Shown here: positions 1 through 6,911 of the stretch, piece after piece
Layout: every line of letters starts with the position of its first letter
Position numbering within the stretch: the stretch's first letter is position 1
Origin: SIG452 sp045580405
GTDB taxonomy: Bacteria; Bacillota; Clostridia; UMGS1840
Reading direction: 5' to 3'
Length of the DNA stretch: 7,190 nucleotides
Assembly (NCBI GenBank): GCA_045580405.1
Contig: JAZNNT010000104.1
Span: 1-7,190 of the forward strand
Made by a program: the position numbers and the translations under genes
The notes under the pieces: model-generated
Databases searched by the model: none
The model's input: the letters and a program-made list of their open reading frames with translations, nothing else
Told to the model about the DNA's origin: nothing

Positions 1-736
1 GACCTGCACCAACACCGATTACCTGTCCGCCCTTGGCATAGCAAACGGAGTTAGACTGAGTGTATTTTAAAGTGATTAACGCAATAATTAAGTCGATTTT
101 TGCAGAATCCGGGAAGGATTTTACATCAGTCACAAAATTGGTTAACATATTTTCGTCGATTTTCAATTCATTTCTGCCCTGCTCAAAGGTGATACCAAAT
201 ACATCACGGCGTTCAATGGGCTTGGGAGTAAAATCCTTATCAATTTTAATAACGGTATAGCCGCTTTTTCTTTTGGTTTTTAAAATTTCTAAAGCTTCGG
301 GGGTGTAATCGGGTGCAATAATACCATCAGACACTTCTTTGGCAATAATTGCTGCGGGTTCTTTGTCGCAGGTAACAGATAATGCGATAAAATCACCATA
401 GGAAGACATTCTGTCTGCACCTCTTGCTCTTGCGTAAGCGCAAGCCATGGGAGTAAGCTCAAATTCTTCCACAAAGTTAATTTTCTTTTCTAAATCGGAA
501 AGGGGCAACCCAACTGCCGCACCGGCAGGGCTTACATGTTTAAAGGAGGCTGCTGCGGGAAGACCGGTTGCTTCCTTTAATTCTTTCACCAGCTGCCAGC
601 TGTTGAAGGCATCTAAAAAGTTGATATAACCCGGTCTGCCGTTTAAAATGGTGATGGGCAAATCATATTCTTCACTAAAAATTCTGGAAGGTTTCTGGTT
701 GGGGTTACAACCGTATTTTAATTCTAATTCTTTCAT
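1..736 (-). CDS. purH: Stand-alone AICAR transformylase (PurH C-terminal domain), 3' end cut off by window
   Basis: Transfers a formyl group from 10-formyl-tetrahydrofolate to AICAR to give FAICAR, the penultimate step of IMP synthesis, in the cytosol. The first 245 residues are visible; the rest lies beyond the left edge. It starts directly with the transformylase domain (KYGCNPNQ at 7-14); the N-terminal MGS-like cyclohydrolase domain of ordinary PurH is absent. The catalytic Lys-His pair is K66-H67 in the motif SFKHVSPAGAA. Further signatures are YARARGADRMSS (101-112), VSDGIIAP (135-142) and KYTQSNSVCYAKGGQVIGVG (224-243). These resemble eukaryotic ATIC more than the E. coli type. The ATG at 734-736 follows a GGAAAGGA ribosome site, 24 nt after the upstream purO-like stop. 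It is the fifth gene of the pur operon, and the neighbouring PurO-like protein would supply the missing cyclohydrolase step. Family assignment is secure; the full length cannot be seen. Confidence 0.94.
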   Translation of the reverse strand, partial: MKELELKYGCNPNQKPSRIFSEEYDLPITILNGRPGYINFLDAFNSWQLVKELKEATGLPAAASFKHVSPAGAAVGLPLSDLEKKINFVEEFELTPMACAYARARGADRMSSYGDFIALSVTCDKEPAAIIAKEVSDGIIAPDYTPEALEILKTKRKSGYTVIKIDKDFTPKPIERRDVFGITFEQGRNELKIDENMLTNFVTDVKSFPDSAKIDLIIALITLKYTQSNSVCYAKGGQVIGVGAG

Positions 737-760
737 GGTGACTGGTTCCTTTCCGTTGTT

Positions 761-1465
761 CTACTGGTTTTTATTCACGATTCTGGTTTCGTAAGCTCCG
801 TCTTCCAAAGAGATATATCTTACAAACAGAGAAACCTTGTTATCTTGGTTTAAGTTAGTCCAAAGGGTATTGGTGAAGGTGTCAATATCTTCACAGAGTT
901 CTACAAGCTCAGGTTCGCCATAGAAGGAAGGAATGGGATTTCCGTCACATTTGTAGGTATGAATGAAATGGCCTTCCCCTGCTACAGGCTGGGAATATTC
1001 ATAGAAGAATCTCTGGCAGGATTCGCCGTTGCCCATAGCACTTTTTAAGATGGACATTTTATAGGAGAACTCCTTGCCTACAGTCAGCTCTGCAGAAATA
1101 CGGGGAGTGTAGTTGGGAGCATCCGGTTCAAATTCACGGGTGCGCAGTGCCTCCTCGAAGGTTTTTCCGTCTTTTAAGTAATCAAACACGGTGTCAGTCT
1201 GATCACCGTTGGTTACCACGGTTTTATTACCCAGCACACGAACCGGTGCATAAATAATGAGAGACGGATCACTTAATTTGGAGGGGTCAAAAGCTTCGGT
1301 GCGAATGCCCTCTCCTTCGGTGATAAACACACGGTTACGGCTGTTTTCTGATCTTCCCATGATGAAATATGCAGTGATGGCATACTTAGCGTCTTTGGAT
1401 TTGCCAACGATGATACCTCTGCCTGGATAAGAGTTTGTATTCAGTAATTCTGCAATCTGATTCAT
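761..1465 (-). CDS. purO: PurO-like (archaeal-type) IMP cyclohydrolase
   Basis: Predicted to close the FAICAR ring to IMP, the last step of de novo purine synthesis. The 234-residue protein matches what I know of the PF07826/COG3363 IMP cyclohydrolase family. It has YPGRG at 13-17, a conserved block YFIMGRSENSRNR at 33-45, NGDQTD at 86-91, EFEPDAPNYTPRI at 111-123 and GEGHFIHTY at 163-171. I chose the ATG at 1463-1465 because an AAAGGA site lies about 9 nt upstream and the family begins near this point. An in-frame ATG at 1495 would add ten residues and overlap purN by 14 nt. It lies between purN and a transformylase that lacks its own cyclohydrolase domain, which fits the function. It is unrelated in fold to the PurH cyclohydrolase domain. 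Family membership is clear. The activity is inferred from archaeal members and context, since bacterial homologues are less studied. Confidence 0.85.
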   Translation of the reverse strand: MNQIAELLNTNSYPGRGIIVGKSKDAKYAITAYFIMGRSENSRNRVFITEGEGIRTEAFDPSKLSDPSLIIYAPVRVLGNKTVVTNGDQTDTVFDYLKDGKTFEEALRTREFEPDAPNYTPRISAELTVGKEFSYKMSILKSAMGNGESCQRFFYEYSQPVAGEGHFIHTYKCDGNPIPSFYGEPELVELCEDIDTFTNTLWTNLNQDNKVSLFVRYISLEDGAYETRIVNKNQ

Positions 1466-1481
1466 AGTATGTATTCCTTTC

Positions 1482-2069
1482 TTATACCTTGCCACTTAAC
1501 ACCAATTCACAGGCACGGGGTAAAATCTTCCATTCTGCCTGCTCCATGACCCGTTTTTGCAACACTTCGGGAGTGTCTCCCTCTTCCACCATCACAGGTT
1601 GTTGCAAAATAATTCTGCCGCCGTCGGTGATTTCATTCACAAAATGCACCGTGGCACCTGTCACCTTTACCCCTTTTTCCAAAGCGGCTTCGTGAACCTT
1701 CAGTCCGTAAAAACCGTCTCCGCAGAAGGAAGGGATTAAAGAGGGATGCACATTGATGATTTTATCGGGAAATTCTTTGATAATTTCTTCGCCAATGATG
1801 GATAAAAATCCTGCCAACACGATTAAATCGGGGTTTTCCGCTTTTAATTCGGCAAGCAGCGCTTTCTGATAGCTTGCGTTATCGGAGAAACTTTTTCTTG
1901 CTACCACCACACCGGGAATCCCGGCATTTTTAGCACGCTCTAATGCATATACATCGGGTTTTGAGGAAATCACCTTGGTGATTTTGCCCGACACGATTAC
2001 ATCCTTGGCATCAATTAACGCCTGCAAGTTGGTACCGCCGCCGGATACCAATACCACAATCTTTTTCAT
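1482..2069 (-). CDS. purN: Phosphoribosylglycinamide formyltransferase (GART)
   Basis: Converts GAR plus 10-formyl-tetrahydrofolate to formyl-GAR, the third step of purine synthesis. At 195 residues it is slightly shorter than the E. coli enzyme (212). The N-terminal Rossmann-like loop LVSGGGTNLQALID spans 7-20. The catalytic triad is visible: N106 and H108 in NVHPSLIP, and D149 in EITDGG. The folate-side segment AGFLSIIGEEI is at 86-96. The start ATG shares one base with the purM stop codon (TAATG), which suggests translational coupling. A GGAG site sits about 12 nt upstream, inside the purM 3' end. All catalytic residues are intact, so it should be active. Confidence 0.97.
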   Translation of the reverse strand: MKKIVVLVSGGGTNLQALIDAKDVIVSGKITKVISSKPDVYALERAKNAGIPGVVVARKSFSDNASYQKALLAELKAENPDLIVLAGFLSIIGEEIIKEFPDKIINVHPSLIPSFCGDGFYGLKVHEAALEKGVKVTGATVHFVNEITDGGRIILQQPVMVEEGDTPEVLQKRVMEQAEWKILPRACELVLSGKV

Positions 2070-3115
2070 TAGATCAGTTTCACTCCTGCATCACCGTTTT
2101 CTACGGTGCCTAAAATGTATGCTTTTTCACCTAAAGATTCAATGATTTTTATAACGCCTTCTGCATCGCCTTTATTGACAGCCATACAAAGACCGATACC
2201 CATATTATAGGTGTTATACATATTTTCTTCGGAGATTCCGCCTTTTGCCTGCAAAAGTTTAAAAATAGGCAATACCGGGAAGGAATCTTTTTTGATTACT
2301 GCCTGGGTACCGTCGGGCAGCATTCTCGGAATATTTTCATAAAAACCGCCGCCGGTGATATGAGAAATAGCTTTCACTTTATACTGTGCTAACACTGCCA
2401 GTACGGTTTTTACATAAATCTTGGTGGGGATAATTAAGGCTTCGCCTAAGGTCATACCCAGCTCATCATAATAAACATCTAAATTTTTCTTTGCTTCTTC
2501 TTCGGGCCCGTTTAATTCAAACACTTTTCTCACCAGAGAATAGCCGTTGGAATGAATCCCGGAGGATGCCACACCGATTAACACGTCCCCTTCTGCCACG
2601 GTGGAGCCGTCAATGATTTTGTCTTTATCCACCACACCAACAGCAAAACCTGCTAAATCATATTCATTGATGGGATAAAAACCGGGCATTTCTGCAGTTT
2701 CACCGCCAACCAGTGCACATTCTCCTAAGATACAGCCATCACTCACACCTTTTACAATTTCTGCAATCCGTTCGGGAACGTTTTTGCCAACTGCTAAGTA
2801 GTCTAAGAAGAATAAGGGTTTTGCACCGGAACAAACAATATCGTTGACACACATTGCCACGCAATCCTGACCAACAGTGTCGTGCTTGTCGGTTAAAAAG
2901 GCAATTTTTAATTTGGTACCAACACCGTCGGTACCGGATACCAATACGGGATTTACGTAATTACCGGTCTGAAACAGTTCAAACAAACCGCCAAAGCCAC
3001 CGATTTCGGTCATAACACCTTTGGTGAAGGTTTTTTTCACGCTGTCTTTAATCAGTTCCACAGAACGGTATCCTGCGTGGATATCTACGCCTGCCTGTTT
3101 ATATGCTTCATTCAT
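2069..3115 (-). CDS. purM: Phosphoribosylformylglycinamidine cyclo-ligase (AIR synthetase)
   Basis: ATP-dependent closure of FGAM to aminoimidazole ribonucleotide (AIR), the fifth step of purine synthesis. At 348 residues it is close to the E. coli enzyme (345). Motifs in order: GGFGGLF (39-45); the nucleotide-binding segment SGTDGVGTKLK (60-70); VNDIVCSGAKPLFFLDY (90-106); then GGETAEMPGFYP, GVASSGIHSNGYSLVRKV and ISHITGGGFYENIPRMLPDG. These are hallmarks of the PurM/PurL/SelD superfamily. I chose the ATG at 3113-3115 because it follows AAGGAG by about 9 nt and clears the purE stop by 16 nt. An in-frame ATG at 3151 would overlap purE and add 12 unconserved residues. PurM makes AIR, which feeds the PurE step encoded just upstream. 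Confidence 0.97.
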   Translation of the reverse strand: MNEAYKQAGVDIHAGYRSVELIKDSVKKTFTKGVMTEIGGFGGLFELFQTGNYVNPVLVSGTDGVGTKLKIAFLTDKHDTVGQDCVAMCVNDIVCSGAKPLFFLDYLAVGKNVPERIAEIVKGVSDGCILGECALVGGETAEMPGFYPINEYDLAGFAVGVVDKDKIIDGSTVAEGDVLIGVASSGIHSNGYSLVRKVFELNGPEEEAKKNLDVYYDELGMTLGEALIIPTKIYVKTVLAVLAQYKVKAISHITGGGFYENIPRMLPDGTQAVIKKDSFPVLPIFKLLQAKGGISEENMYNTYNMGIGLCMAVNKGDAEGVIKIIESLGEKAYILGTVENGDAGVKLI

Positions 3116-3131
3116 AGTTTTTATCTCCTTT

Positions 3132-3629
3132 TTATAAGCTTGCAATTTCATCCTGAAGTTTTTTATCTTTCTGGCGAACTTCTTGTGCCATGTTTTCTTT
3201 CATGGCTTCTAATTTTGCTTCGATATCTTTATATTTTAAGGAAAGAATCTGGAGTGCCAAAATTGCCGCATTGTCTCCACCGTCAATAGCTACGGTTGCC
3301 ACAGGAATGCCTTTGGGCATCTGCACAATGGAAAGCAGTGCATCCAAGCCGTCTAAGGTGGATGCCTTAATGGGAATCCCGATAACCGGCAAGGTGGTAA
3401 ACGCTGCTAATACGCCGCCTAAATGAGCAGCCTTCCCTGCTGCCGCAATAATCACCTCAAAGCCGTTTGCTTTGGCGTTTTTGGAAAACTGCGCCGCATC
3501 TTCGGGAGTTCTGTGAGCAGACATCACTTTTACTTCAACCTCTACCCCATAATCCTTTAAAGTTTTAATACATCCTTTTAACTGAGGGAAATCAGAATCG
3601 CTTCCCATAATGACTGCAACCTTCGGCAT
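3132..3629 (-). CDS. purE: N5-carboxyaminoimidazole ribonucleotide mutase (PurE class I)
   Basis: Isomerises N5-CAIR to CAIR in the sixth step of purine synthesis. The 165 residues carry the class I signatures: MGSDSDFP (8-15), which binds the phosphate and ribose; MSAHRTPE (36-43); GKAAHLGGVLAAF (65-77) with the catalytic His at 69; and LDGLDALLSIVQMPKGIPVA (92-111). The C-terminal 30 or so residues are charged and probably helical. The ATG at 3627-3629 was chosen because the conserved strand MPKVAVIMGSDSD begins there, behind a GGAAAGGAAG site. An in-frame ATG at 3656 would add nine unconserved residues. It is the first gene of the operon, with an estimated 5' leader of about 75-80 nt. A class I PurE normally needs a PurK partner, and none is present in this window. 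Confidence 0.97.
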   Translation of the reverse strand: MPKVAVIMGSDSDFPQLKGCIKTLKDYGVEVEVKVMSAHRTPEDAAQFSKNAKANGFEVIIAAAGKAAHLGGVLAAFTTLPVIGIPIKASTLDGLDALLSIVQMPKGIPVATVAIDGGDNAAILALQILSLKYKDIEAKLEAMKENMAQEVRQKDKKLQDEIASL

Positions 3630-3713
3630 CTTTTTTGCTCTTCCTTTCCGATACATTTTACTTTTCCTAAGAGTTACGGATAAAAAAATATCCTATCTTA
3701 ACATATCAAGTCT

Positions 3714-3742
3714 ATTATAACATAGGCAATCCAAAAATGCAA
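3714..3742 (-). promoter_or_regulatory. Sigma-A-type promoter of the purE operon (extended -10)
   Basis: On the minus strand the -10 hexamer TATAAT occupies 3714-3719 and is preceded by TG at 3721-3722, giving an extended -10 (TGTTATAAT). A weaker -35, TTGCAT (3737-3742), lies 17 nt upstream. The strand just upstream is A-rich (3756-3770), like an UP element. Transcription would start near 3707, leaving a leader of about 78 nt before purE. The leader holds only a weak 5-bp hairpin (3678-3693) and no recognisable purine riboswitch. Confidence 0.75.
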
Positions 3743-3744
3743 GA

Positions 3745-3757
3745 CAATCCGACCATT
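3745..3757 (+). promoter_or_regulatory. Possible PurR-type PurBox half-site
   Basis: CAATCCGACCATT matches the Bacillus PurBox consensus (AWWWCCGAACWWT) at 11 of 13 positions, including the central CCGA. It lies directly upstream of the -35 of the pur promoter, where B. subtilis PurR binds. Functional PurBoxes usually come as inverted pairs about 16 nt apart, and I see no convincing second copy. This is a motif-level suggestion only. Confidence 0.3.
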
Positions 3758-3796
3758 TTTTCTTTTTTTTACAATTGAGTTTCTCTCATTTTTCTG

Positions 3797-3825
3797 ACAT
3801 AAAAACATAGATACGAGCATATAGT
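3797..3825 (+). promoter_or_regulatory. Sigma-E-like promoter of the sipL-like gene
   Basis: The -10 element CATATAGT (3818-3825) differs from the sigma-E consensus CATACAnT at one defined position. The -35 element ACATAAA (3797-3803) carries the conserved ATA core, and the 14-nt gap is the expected one. Mother-cell sigma-E control fits a spore-coat morphogenesis gene. A sigma-A alternative is TTGAGT (3775-3780), 17 nt, CATAAA (3798-3803), which is a weaker match. The transcript would start near 3832, about 50 nt before the ATG. Confidence 0.5.
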
Positions 3826-3841
3826 GAAATGAAAATAAAAA

Positions 3842-3853
3842 AGAGCCTGCTCT
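3842..3853 (+). repeat. Short palindrome in the sipL-like leader
   Basis: AGAGC, CT, GCTCT forms a perfect 5-bp inverted repeat in an A-rich stretch between the proposed sigma-E promoter and the ribosome site. The loop of 2 nt is too tight for a stable RNA hairpin, so a DNA-level operator is more plausible than a terminator. No function can be assigned. Confidence 0.25.
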
Positions 3854-3880
3854 AAAAAAGATTACAAAGGAGATCCTTCT

Positions 3881-5386
3881 ATGATGGAAGCAAACATAAC
3901 AAAAACTGTTTGGTCAAAAACCGTCACGCAACCCATTGAATGGGATTTAAATGTGTCAGATTCCAAACGGGATATTCTAAAAATTTTATCCCAGAAACTT
4001 ACGGGCTATGTATCGGAATATACGGTTCGGGACAACTTGTTTTCTGCAAAAGTGCCTCTGCGCGCCAATCTTCTGTATTTACCGGAGGGAGACGAGGGTG
4101 TTTTCATTTCTTCGGTTTCCCACGCCGACACCGTACTGATAAAAGAAGAAATTCCGGCTTCTCTATCCTGGGACTTTTCGGAAGTGAACTGTACGATTTC
4201 CCAAAACAATCCTGTTTTTATCAATTCCCGAAAAGCAGGTATACGCGGAAAGCTTCACATCACACTGACCCTAAAGGAAAATATGTCTCTGCCCACACCG
4301 TCTTTGGACAATGACCTGGAGTGCCTTCGTGAAACCGTTCCGTCCTACACGCTGCTGCAAACTGCAGAGGAAGAATTTCCCGTTTCCTTAAGCTTTCCGC
4401 TCCCTCAGGGAAAGCCACCGGTGGCAGAAATTTTAGATACCTCGCTGCAAGTCAGAAATCAAGATTTAAAGCCCATTTCCAACAAAGTGGTAGCCAAAGG
4501 GGACTACCTGGTAAAAATGCTCTACGCATCAACCATGTCCACCTTGGAAACTGTTGAATTTTCGTCGCCGTTTACCGAAATTATTGACTTGGAAGCCGGT
4601 GAAGACAGTTGCTTTATGCATGACATTGCTGCAGAAATTTCGGACATTAAAATCGCAGAAAATGAAGAAAACGAACCGAAAACCGTCCATGTGACCGGTG
4701 TAATGCAACTAAAAATCCAAAGCATCAAACAACAAGAGCTTCCCTTGATTACCGATGCTTACAGTCCAAAATTTCCGGTAAAACTCCTGCACCGGATTGC
4801 TCCTTTTGAACAGTTGGAAATTCTGCCTCCGGAAACTGCCTCCTTAAAAGAAGTGATGCCTCTTCCCGATGTGCAGCTGGAAAGCATTTTGGATGTATCC
4901 TGCCTGCCCAGCTTATCCGCTACCAAGCGAGACGGCGACCGGATTTTGATGTCGGGAGATTTAGACACCACCGTGTTATATCAGACTCCATCGGGAATCA
5001 ACTCTATTTCACGACAGATTCCTTTTGAACTGGTACAGGACCTTCCATCCCACTCGGATTGTGAAAAAGCAAATGCCAAATTATATTCCAACCATTTTTC
5101 TTATAACATTCTAAACCAAAGCTCTATTGAGCTTCGTCTGGGTGTTACCGCACAGATTATGCTTCATCAAACAGTCAATAAGGAATATGTGGAAGGAATC
5201 CTTCCCGACCGTGATAACCCCTTAAAAATTGACCGTGCTCCCATTGTTGCCTACATTATTAAACCCGGTGACACCCTCTTTTCAATCGCCAAAAAATATG
5301 CCACTACCGTGGACCGTTTAAAAGCCGTCAACAACATTGATGACGACCGCAATTTAAAGGTGGGCAGTTATCTGATTATCGAATAG
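3881..5386 (+). CDS. sipL: SipL-like spore coat morphogenesis protein (SPOCS/DUF3794 + LysM)
   Basis: Probable mother-cell protein that tethers the basal coat protein SpoIVA to the forespore surface, as SipL does in Clostridioides difficile and SpoVID does in Bacillus. The 501 residues have no signal peptide or membrane span. Three beta-rich SPOCS-like stretches are recognisable near 30-135, 180-285 and 335-435. The second has the typical run VAEILDTSLQVRNQ followed by VVAKGDYLVKMLYA. The C-terminal LysM domain is 458-501 (YIIKPGDTLFSIAKKYATT to VGSYLIIE). Length and order agree with C. difficile SipL as I remember it. The ATG at 3881 follows AAAGGAG by 8 nt; the adjacent ATG at 3884 is a possible alternative. 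A sigma-E-like promoter upstream supports a sporulation role. It is divergent from purE with no evident functional link, and it ends at a bidirectional terminator. Other SPOCS-LysM paralogues exist in clostridia, so orthology to SipL is likely but not proven. Confidence 0.8.
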   Translation: MMEANITKTVWSKTVTQPIEWDLNVSDSKRDILKILSQKLTGYVSEYTVRDNLFSAKVPLRANLLYLPEGDEGVFISSVSHADTVLIKEEIPASLSWDFSEVNCTISQNNPVFINSRKAGIRGKLHITLTLKENMSLPTPSLDNDLECLRETVPSYTLLQTAEEEFPVSLSFPLPQGKPPVAEILDTSLQVRNQDLKPISNKVVAKGDYLVKMLYASTMSTLETVEFSSPFTEIIDLEAGEDSCFMHDIAAEISDIKIAENEENEPKTVHVTGVMQLKIQSIKQQELPLITDAYSPKFPVKLLHRIAPFEQLEILPPETASLKEVMPLPDVQLESILDVSCLPSLSATKRDGDRILMSGDLDTTVLYQTPSGINSISRQIPFELVQDLPSHSDCEKANAKLYSNHFSYNILNQSSIELRLGVTAQIMLHQTVNKEYVEGILPDRDNPLKIDRAPIVAYIIKPGDTLFSIAKKYATTVDRLKAVNNIDDDRNLKVGSYLIIE

Positions 5387-5398
5387 AGCAAATCATAC

Positions 5399-5434
5399 AA
5401 AAAGCTGTATTACCGCTTGGTAATACAGCTTTTT
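5399..5434. terminator. Bidirectional rho-independent terminator between convergent genes
   Basis: Two perfectly complementary 16-nt arms (5399-5414 and 5419-5434) enclose a GCTT loop. The stem core is AGCTGTATTACC, and A5/T5 tracts at the stem base give a U-run on either strand. It lies 12 nt after the stop of the sipL-like gene and 8 nt after the stop of the convergent PrsW-like gene, so it can end both transcripts. Confidence 0.93.
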
Positions 5435-5442
5435 AACATTTG

Positions 5443-6759
5443 CTATTGTTGGGGTAGTTGCTCAGTCACAGGTGCAAGTTCATCTTGAACGTTCAAAGCT
5501 GAAATTTCCTTCAGACCAACGTCAATCAATACCAAAGCAATAATCCATGCACAAACGGTCATAGCAATCTGCACCAGATAATGCTCAATCTGAATCGGCA
5601 TATCCCAGATGGCATGCATTGCAATACACATAATGTAAAAGGCAACAAACTTTTTGTTGGACAGCTGAGACATTTCAAAAGGACTTCTGCCTTTTGCCAG
5701 CACCAGTGCTCCGCCTAAAATTGCACCCCAGATCACATGTCCGCCCGGTGCCAGCAATGCTCTTACAATCAGCACTTCCATCATAACCGAATTACCGCCG
5801 GATAAACCGTAACGTAAAATATAGCCTGCCGTTTCAAAAGTTGCAAAGCCTGCGCCTACTGCAGCACCGATTAGTAATCCGTTTAACACGTAATTCACAT
5901 TTTTGGTCTTCTTCACATAATAAGCAATAATGGTAAGCTTTCCGGTTTCCTCCACAAGTCCCACCAAAATTGCTCCCATATAACCGTCATCAATGGTTAC
6001 AAAAGAGAACAAAAGAAGCGTGATTACCAAGGACATCGCCCCGCCCACCAGAAAAATGGTTAATGTGGTAAAGAAGCTGATGTTTCTCGGAGCATTGGTT
6101 TCCATAAAAAACACAATGAGGGAAAATGGAACTGCAATAGCACCCATAAAAATCATGCCGGGCAATACATTGGGATTTGCAAAATAATCCCAGCAGAAAT
6201 ACAGTGCAAAATATGTAATAAATAAAACCGCAAATACTCTGGCAAACAGCCACGGTTTTGGCCAGGTAGAGCTGATTTCACTTTCCGGCGGTGTGGTTTT
6301 TTCTGTACCGCTGATAAAAATTGCATCCGATTCACTGTTGGTATGTTTTTTAAACACCTCGGAAAACAGACTCTTTAAATTCAGCTTCACAGCACCTTTG
6401 CCACCGGCAAGCTCGTTGATTTTTTTCGTTGCCTTGTTCAGAATATCTTCCGCAACATTTGGAGTATCCTGCTTAGGGCCAGCATTCGTCTGTCCTGTAG
6501 TGCTATTGTTTTGCCCCGCAGCTGCTCCAGCTGATGCAGCTTCCTTTTCCGCTTGAGGTTGTTCAGGCTCAGGCTGTACCGGTTCAGATGTCGGTTGAAC
6601 CGGCTCGGGGTTTGGTTGCACCGGCTCGGGGGTTGGTTGCGGTGTAACGGATTCAGGTTTCGCTGTTACGTTTTCGGCTTCGGGGGACACATAACCGCAG
6701 TTTGGGCATTTTATGCCATCTGCCAGCTTTGTCCCACACTGTGTGCAAAAATTTGGCAT
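5443..6759 (-). CDS. Zinc-ribbon PrsW-family membrane protein (putative glutamic intramembrane protease)
   Basis: 438 residues. An N-terminal zinc ribbon has C5-x2-C8 and C18-x2-C21. A Pro/Glu/Gln-rich linker (about 34-70) contains three 7-residue repeats, then a polar Ala/Gly/Asn segment runs to about 165. About eight hydrophobic spans follow, at roughly 168-190, 199-219, 227-253, 260-281, 289-315, 325-356, 369-386 and 394-416. PrsW-family motifs lie within the membrane part: EETGK (270-274), FATFE (305-309), H341 in GGHVIWG and H382/D386 in MHAIWD. B. subtilis PrsW cleaves anti-sigma factor RsiW; the substrate here is unknown. The ATG at 6757-6759 was chosen because AGGGAG lies about 7 nt upstream and the first cysteine knuckle follows at once; an ATG at 6786 would add nine residues. 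It is a single-gene unit with its own promoter and a shared terminator. Family membership is strong, but protease activity is inferred. No anti-sigma gene is nearby. Confidence 0.85.
   Translation of the reverse strand: MPNFCTQCGTKLADGIKCPNCGYVSPEAENVTAKPESVTPQPTPEPVQPNPEPVQPTSEPVQPEPEQPQAEKEAASAGAAAGQNNSTTGQTNAGPKQDTPNVAEDILNKATKKINELAGGKGAVKLNLKSLFSEVFKKHTNSESDAIFISGTEKTTPPESEISSTWPKPWLFARVFAVLFITYFALYFCWDYFANPNVLPGMIFMGAIAVPFSLIVFFMETNAPRNISFFTTLTIFLVGGAMSLVITLLLFSFVTIDDGYMGAILVGLVEETGKLTIIAYYVKKTKNVNYVLNGLLIGAAVGAGFATFETAGYILRYGLSGGNSVMMEVLIVRALLAPGGHVIWGAILGGALVLAKGRSPFEMSQLSNKKFVAFYIMCIAMHAIWDMPIQIEHYLVQIAMTVCAWIIALVLIDVGLKEISALNVQDELAPVTEQLPQQ
6565..6627 (-). repeat. Three tandem 21-bp repeats coding EPVQPxx
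   Basis: Three adjacent in-frame 21-bp units encode EPVQPNP, EPVQPTS and EPVQPEP (residues 45-65 of the PrsW-like protein). Each begins with GAGCCGGT or GAACCGGT and they diverge at the last two codons. They form an extended Pro-rich spacer between the zinc ribbon and the membrane domain. Such repeats can change in number by slippage, so linker length may vary between strains. Confidence 0.85.
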
Positions 6760-6844
6760 GCGTGTTCTCCCTTCCAATGATTTCAATCATATATTTCCTT
6801 TTCGATACTTGTTGTCAGAAAACATCCTGACCCCAATTGATTTC

Positions 6845-6873
6845 ATTGTAGCATTATTTTTCGGTAATGTCAA
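6845..6873 (-). promoter_or_regulatory. Near-consensus sigma-A promoter of the PrsW-like gene
   Basis: On the minus strand, TTGACA (6868-6873, perfect -35) and TACAAT (6845-6850, 5 of 6 matches) are separated by exactly 17 nt. Transcription would start near 6838, giving a leader of about 79 nt before the ATG at 6759. The strength suggests housekeeping expression in growing cells, in contrast to the sigma-E-like promoter of the convergent gene. Confidence 0.88.
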
Positions 6874-6911
6874 GAATTATGTCGTATGAAAAGAAACTAT
6901 GACTATCCTTT

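Noticed and set aside
1466..1495. Longer start for the PurO-like protein
   Set aside because: It would add ten unconserved residues and overlap purN, while the downstream ATG has a proper ribosome site.
3630..3707. Possible purine riboswitch in the purE leader
   Set aside because: The leader is too short and lacks the conserved junction and paired-loop pattern; only a weak 5-bp hairpin (3678-3693) is present.
3940..4314. Open frame of 124 codons on the plus strand inside the SipL-like gene
   Set aside because: It has no family resemblance, is Phe/Arg/Gly-rich as expected for an out-of-frame reading, and is fully covered by the well-supported gene.
5990..6556. Overlapping open frames on both strands inside the PrsW-like gene
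   Set aside because: They lie within a gene with clear motifs and have no ribosome sites or recognisable domains; cysteine- and hydrophobic-rich readings are by-products of membrane codons.
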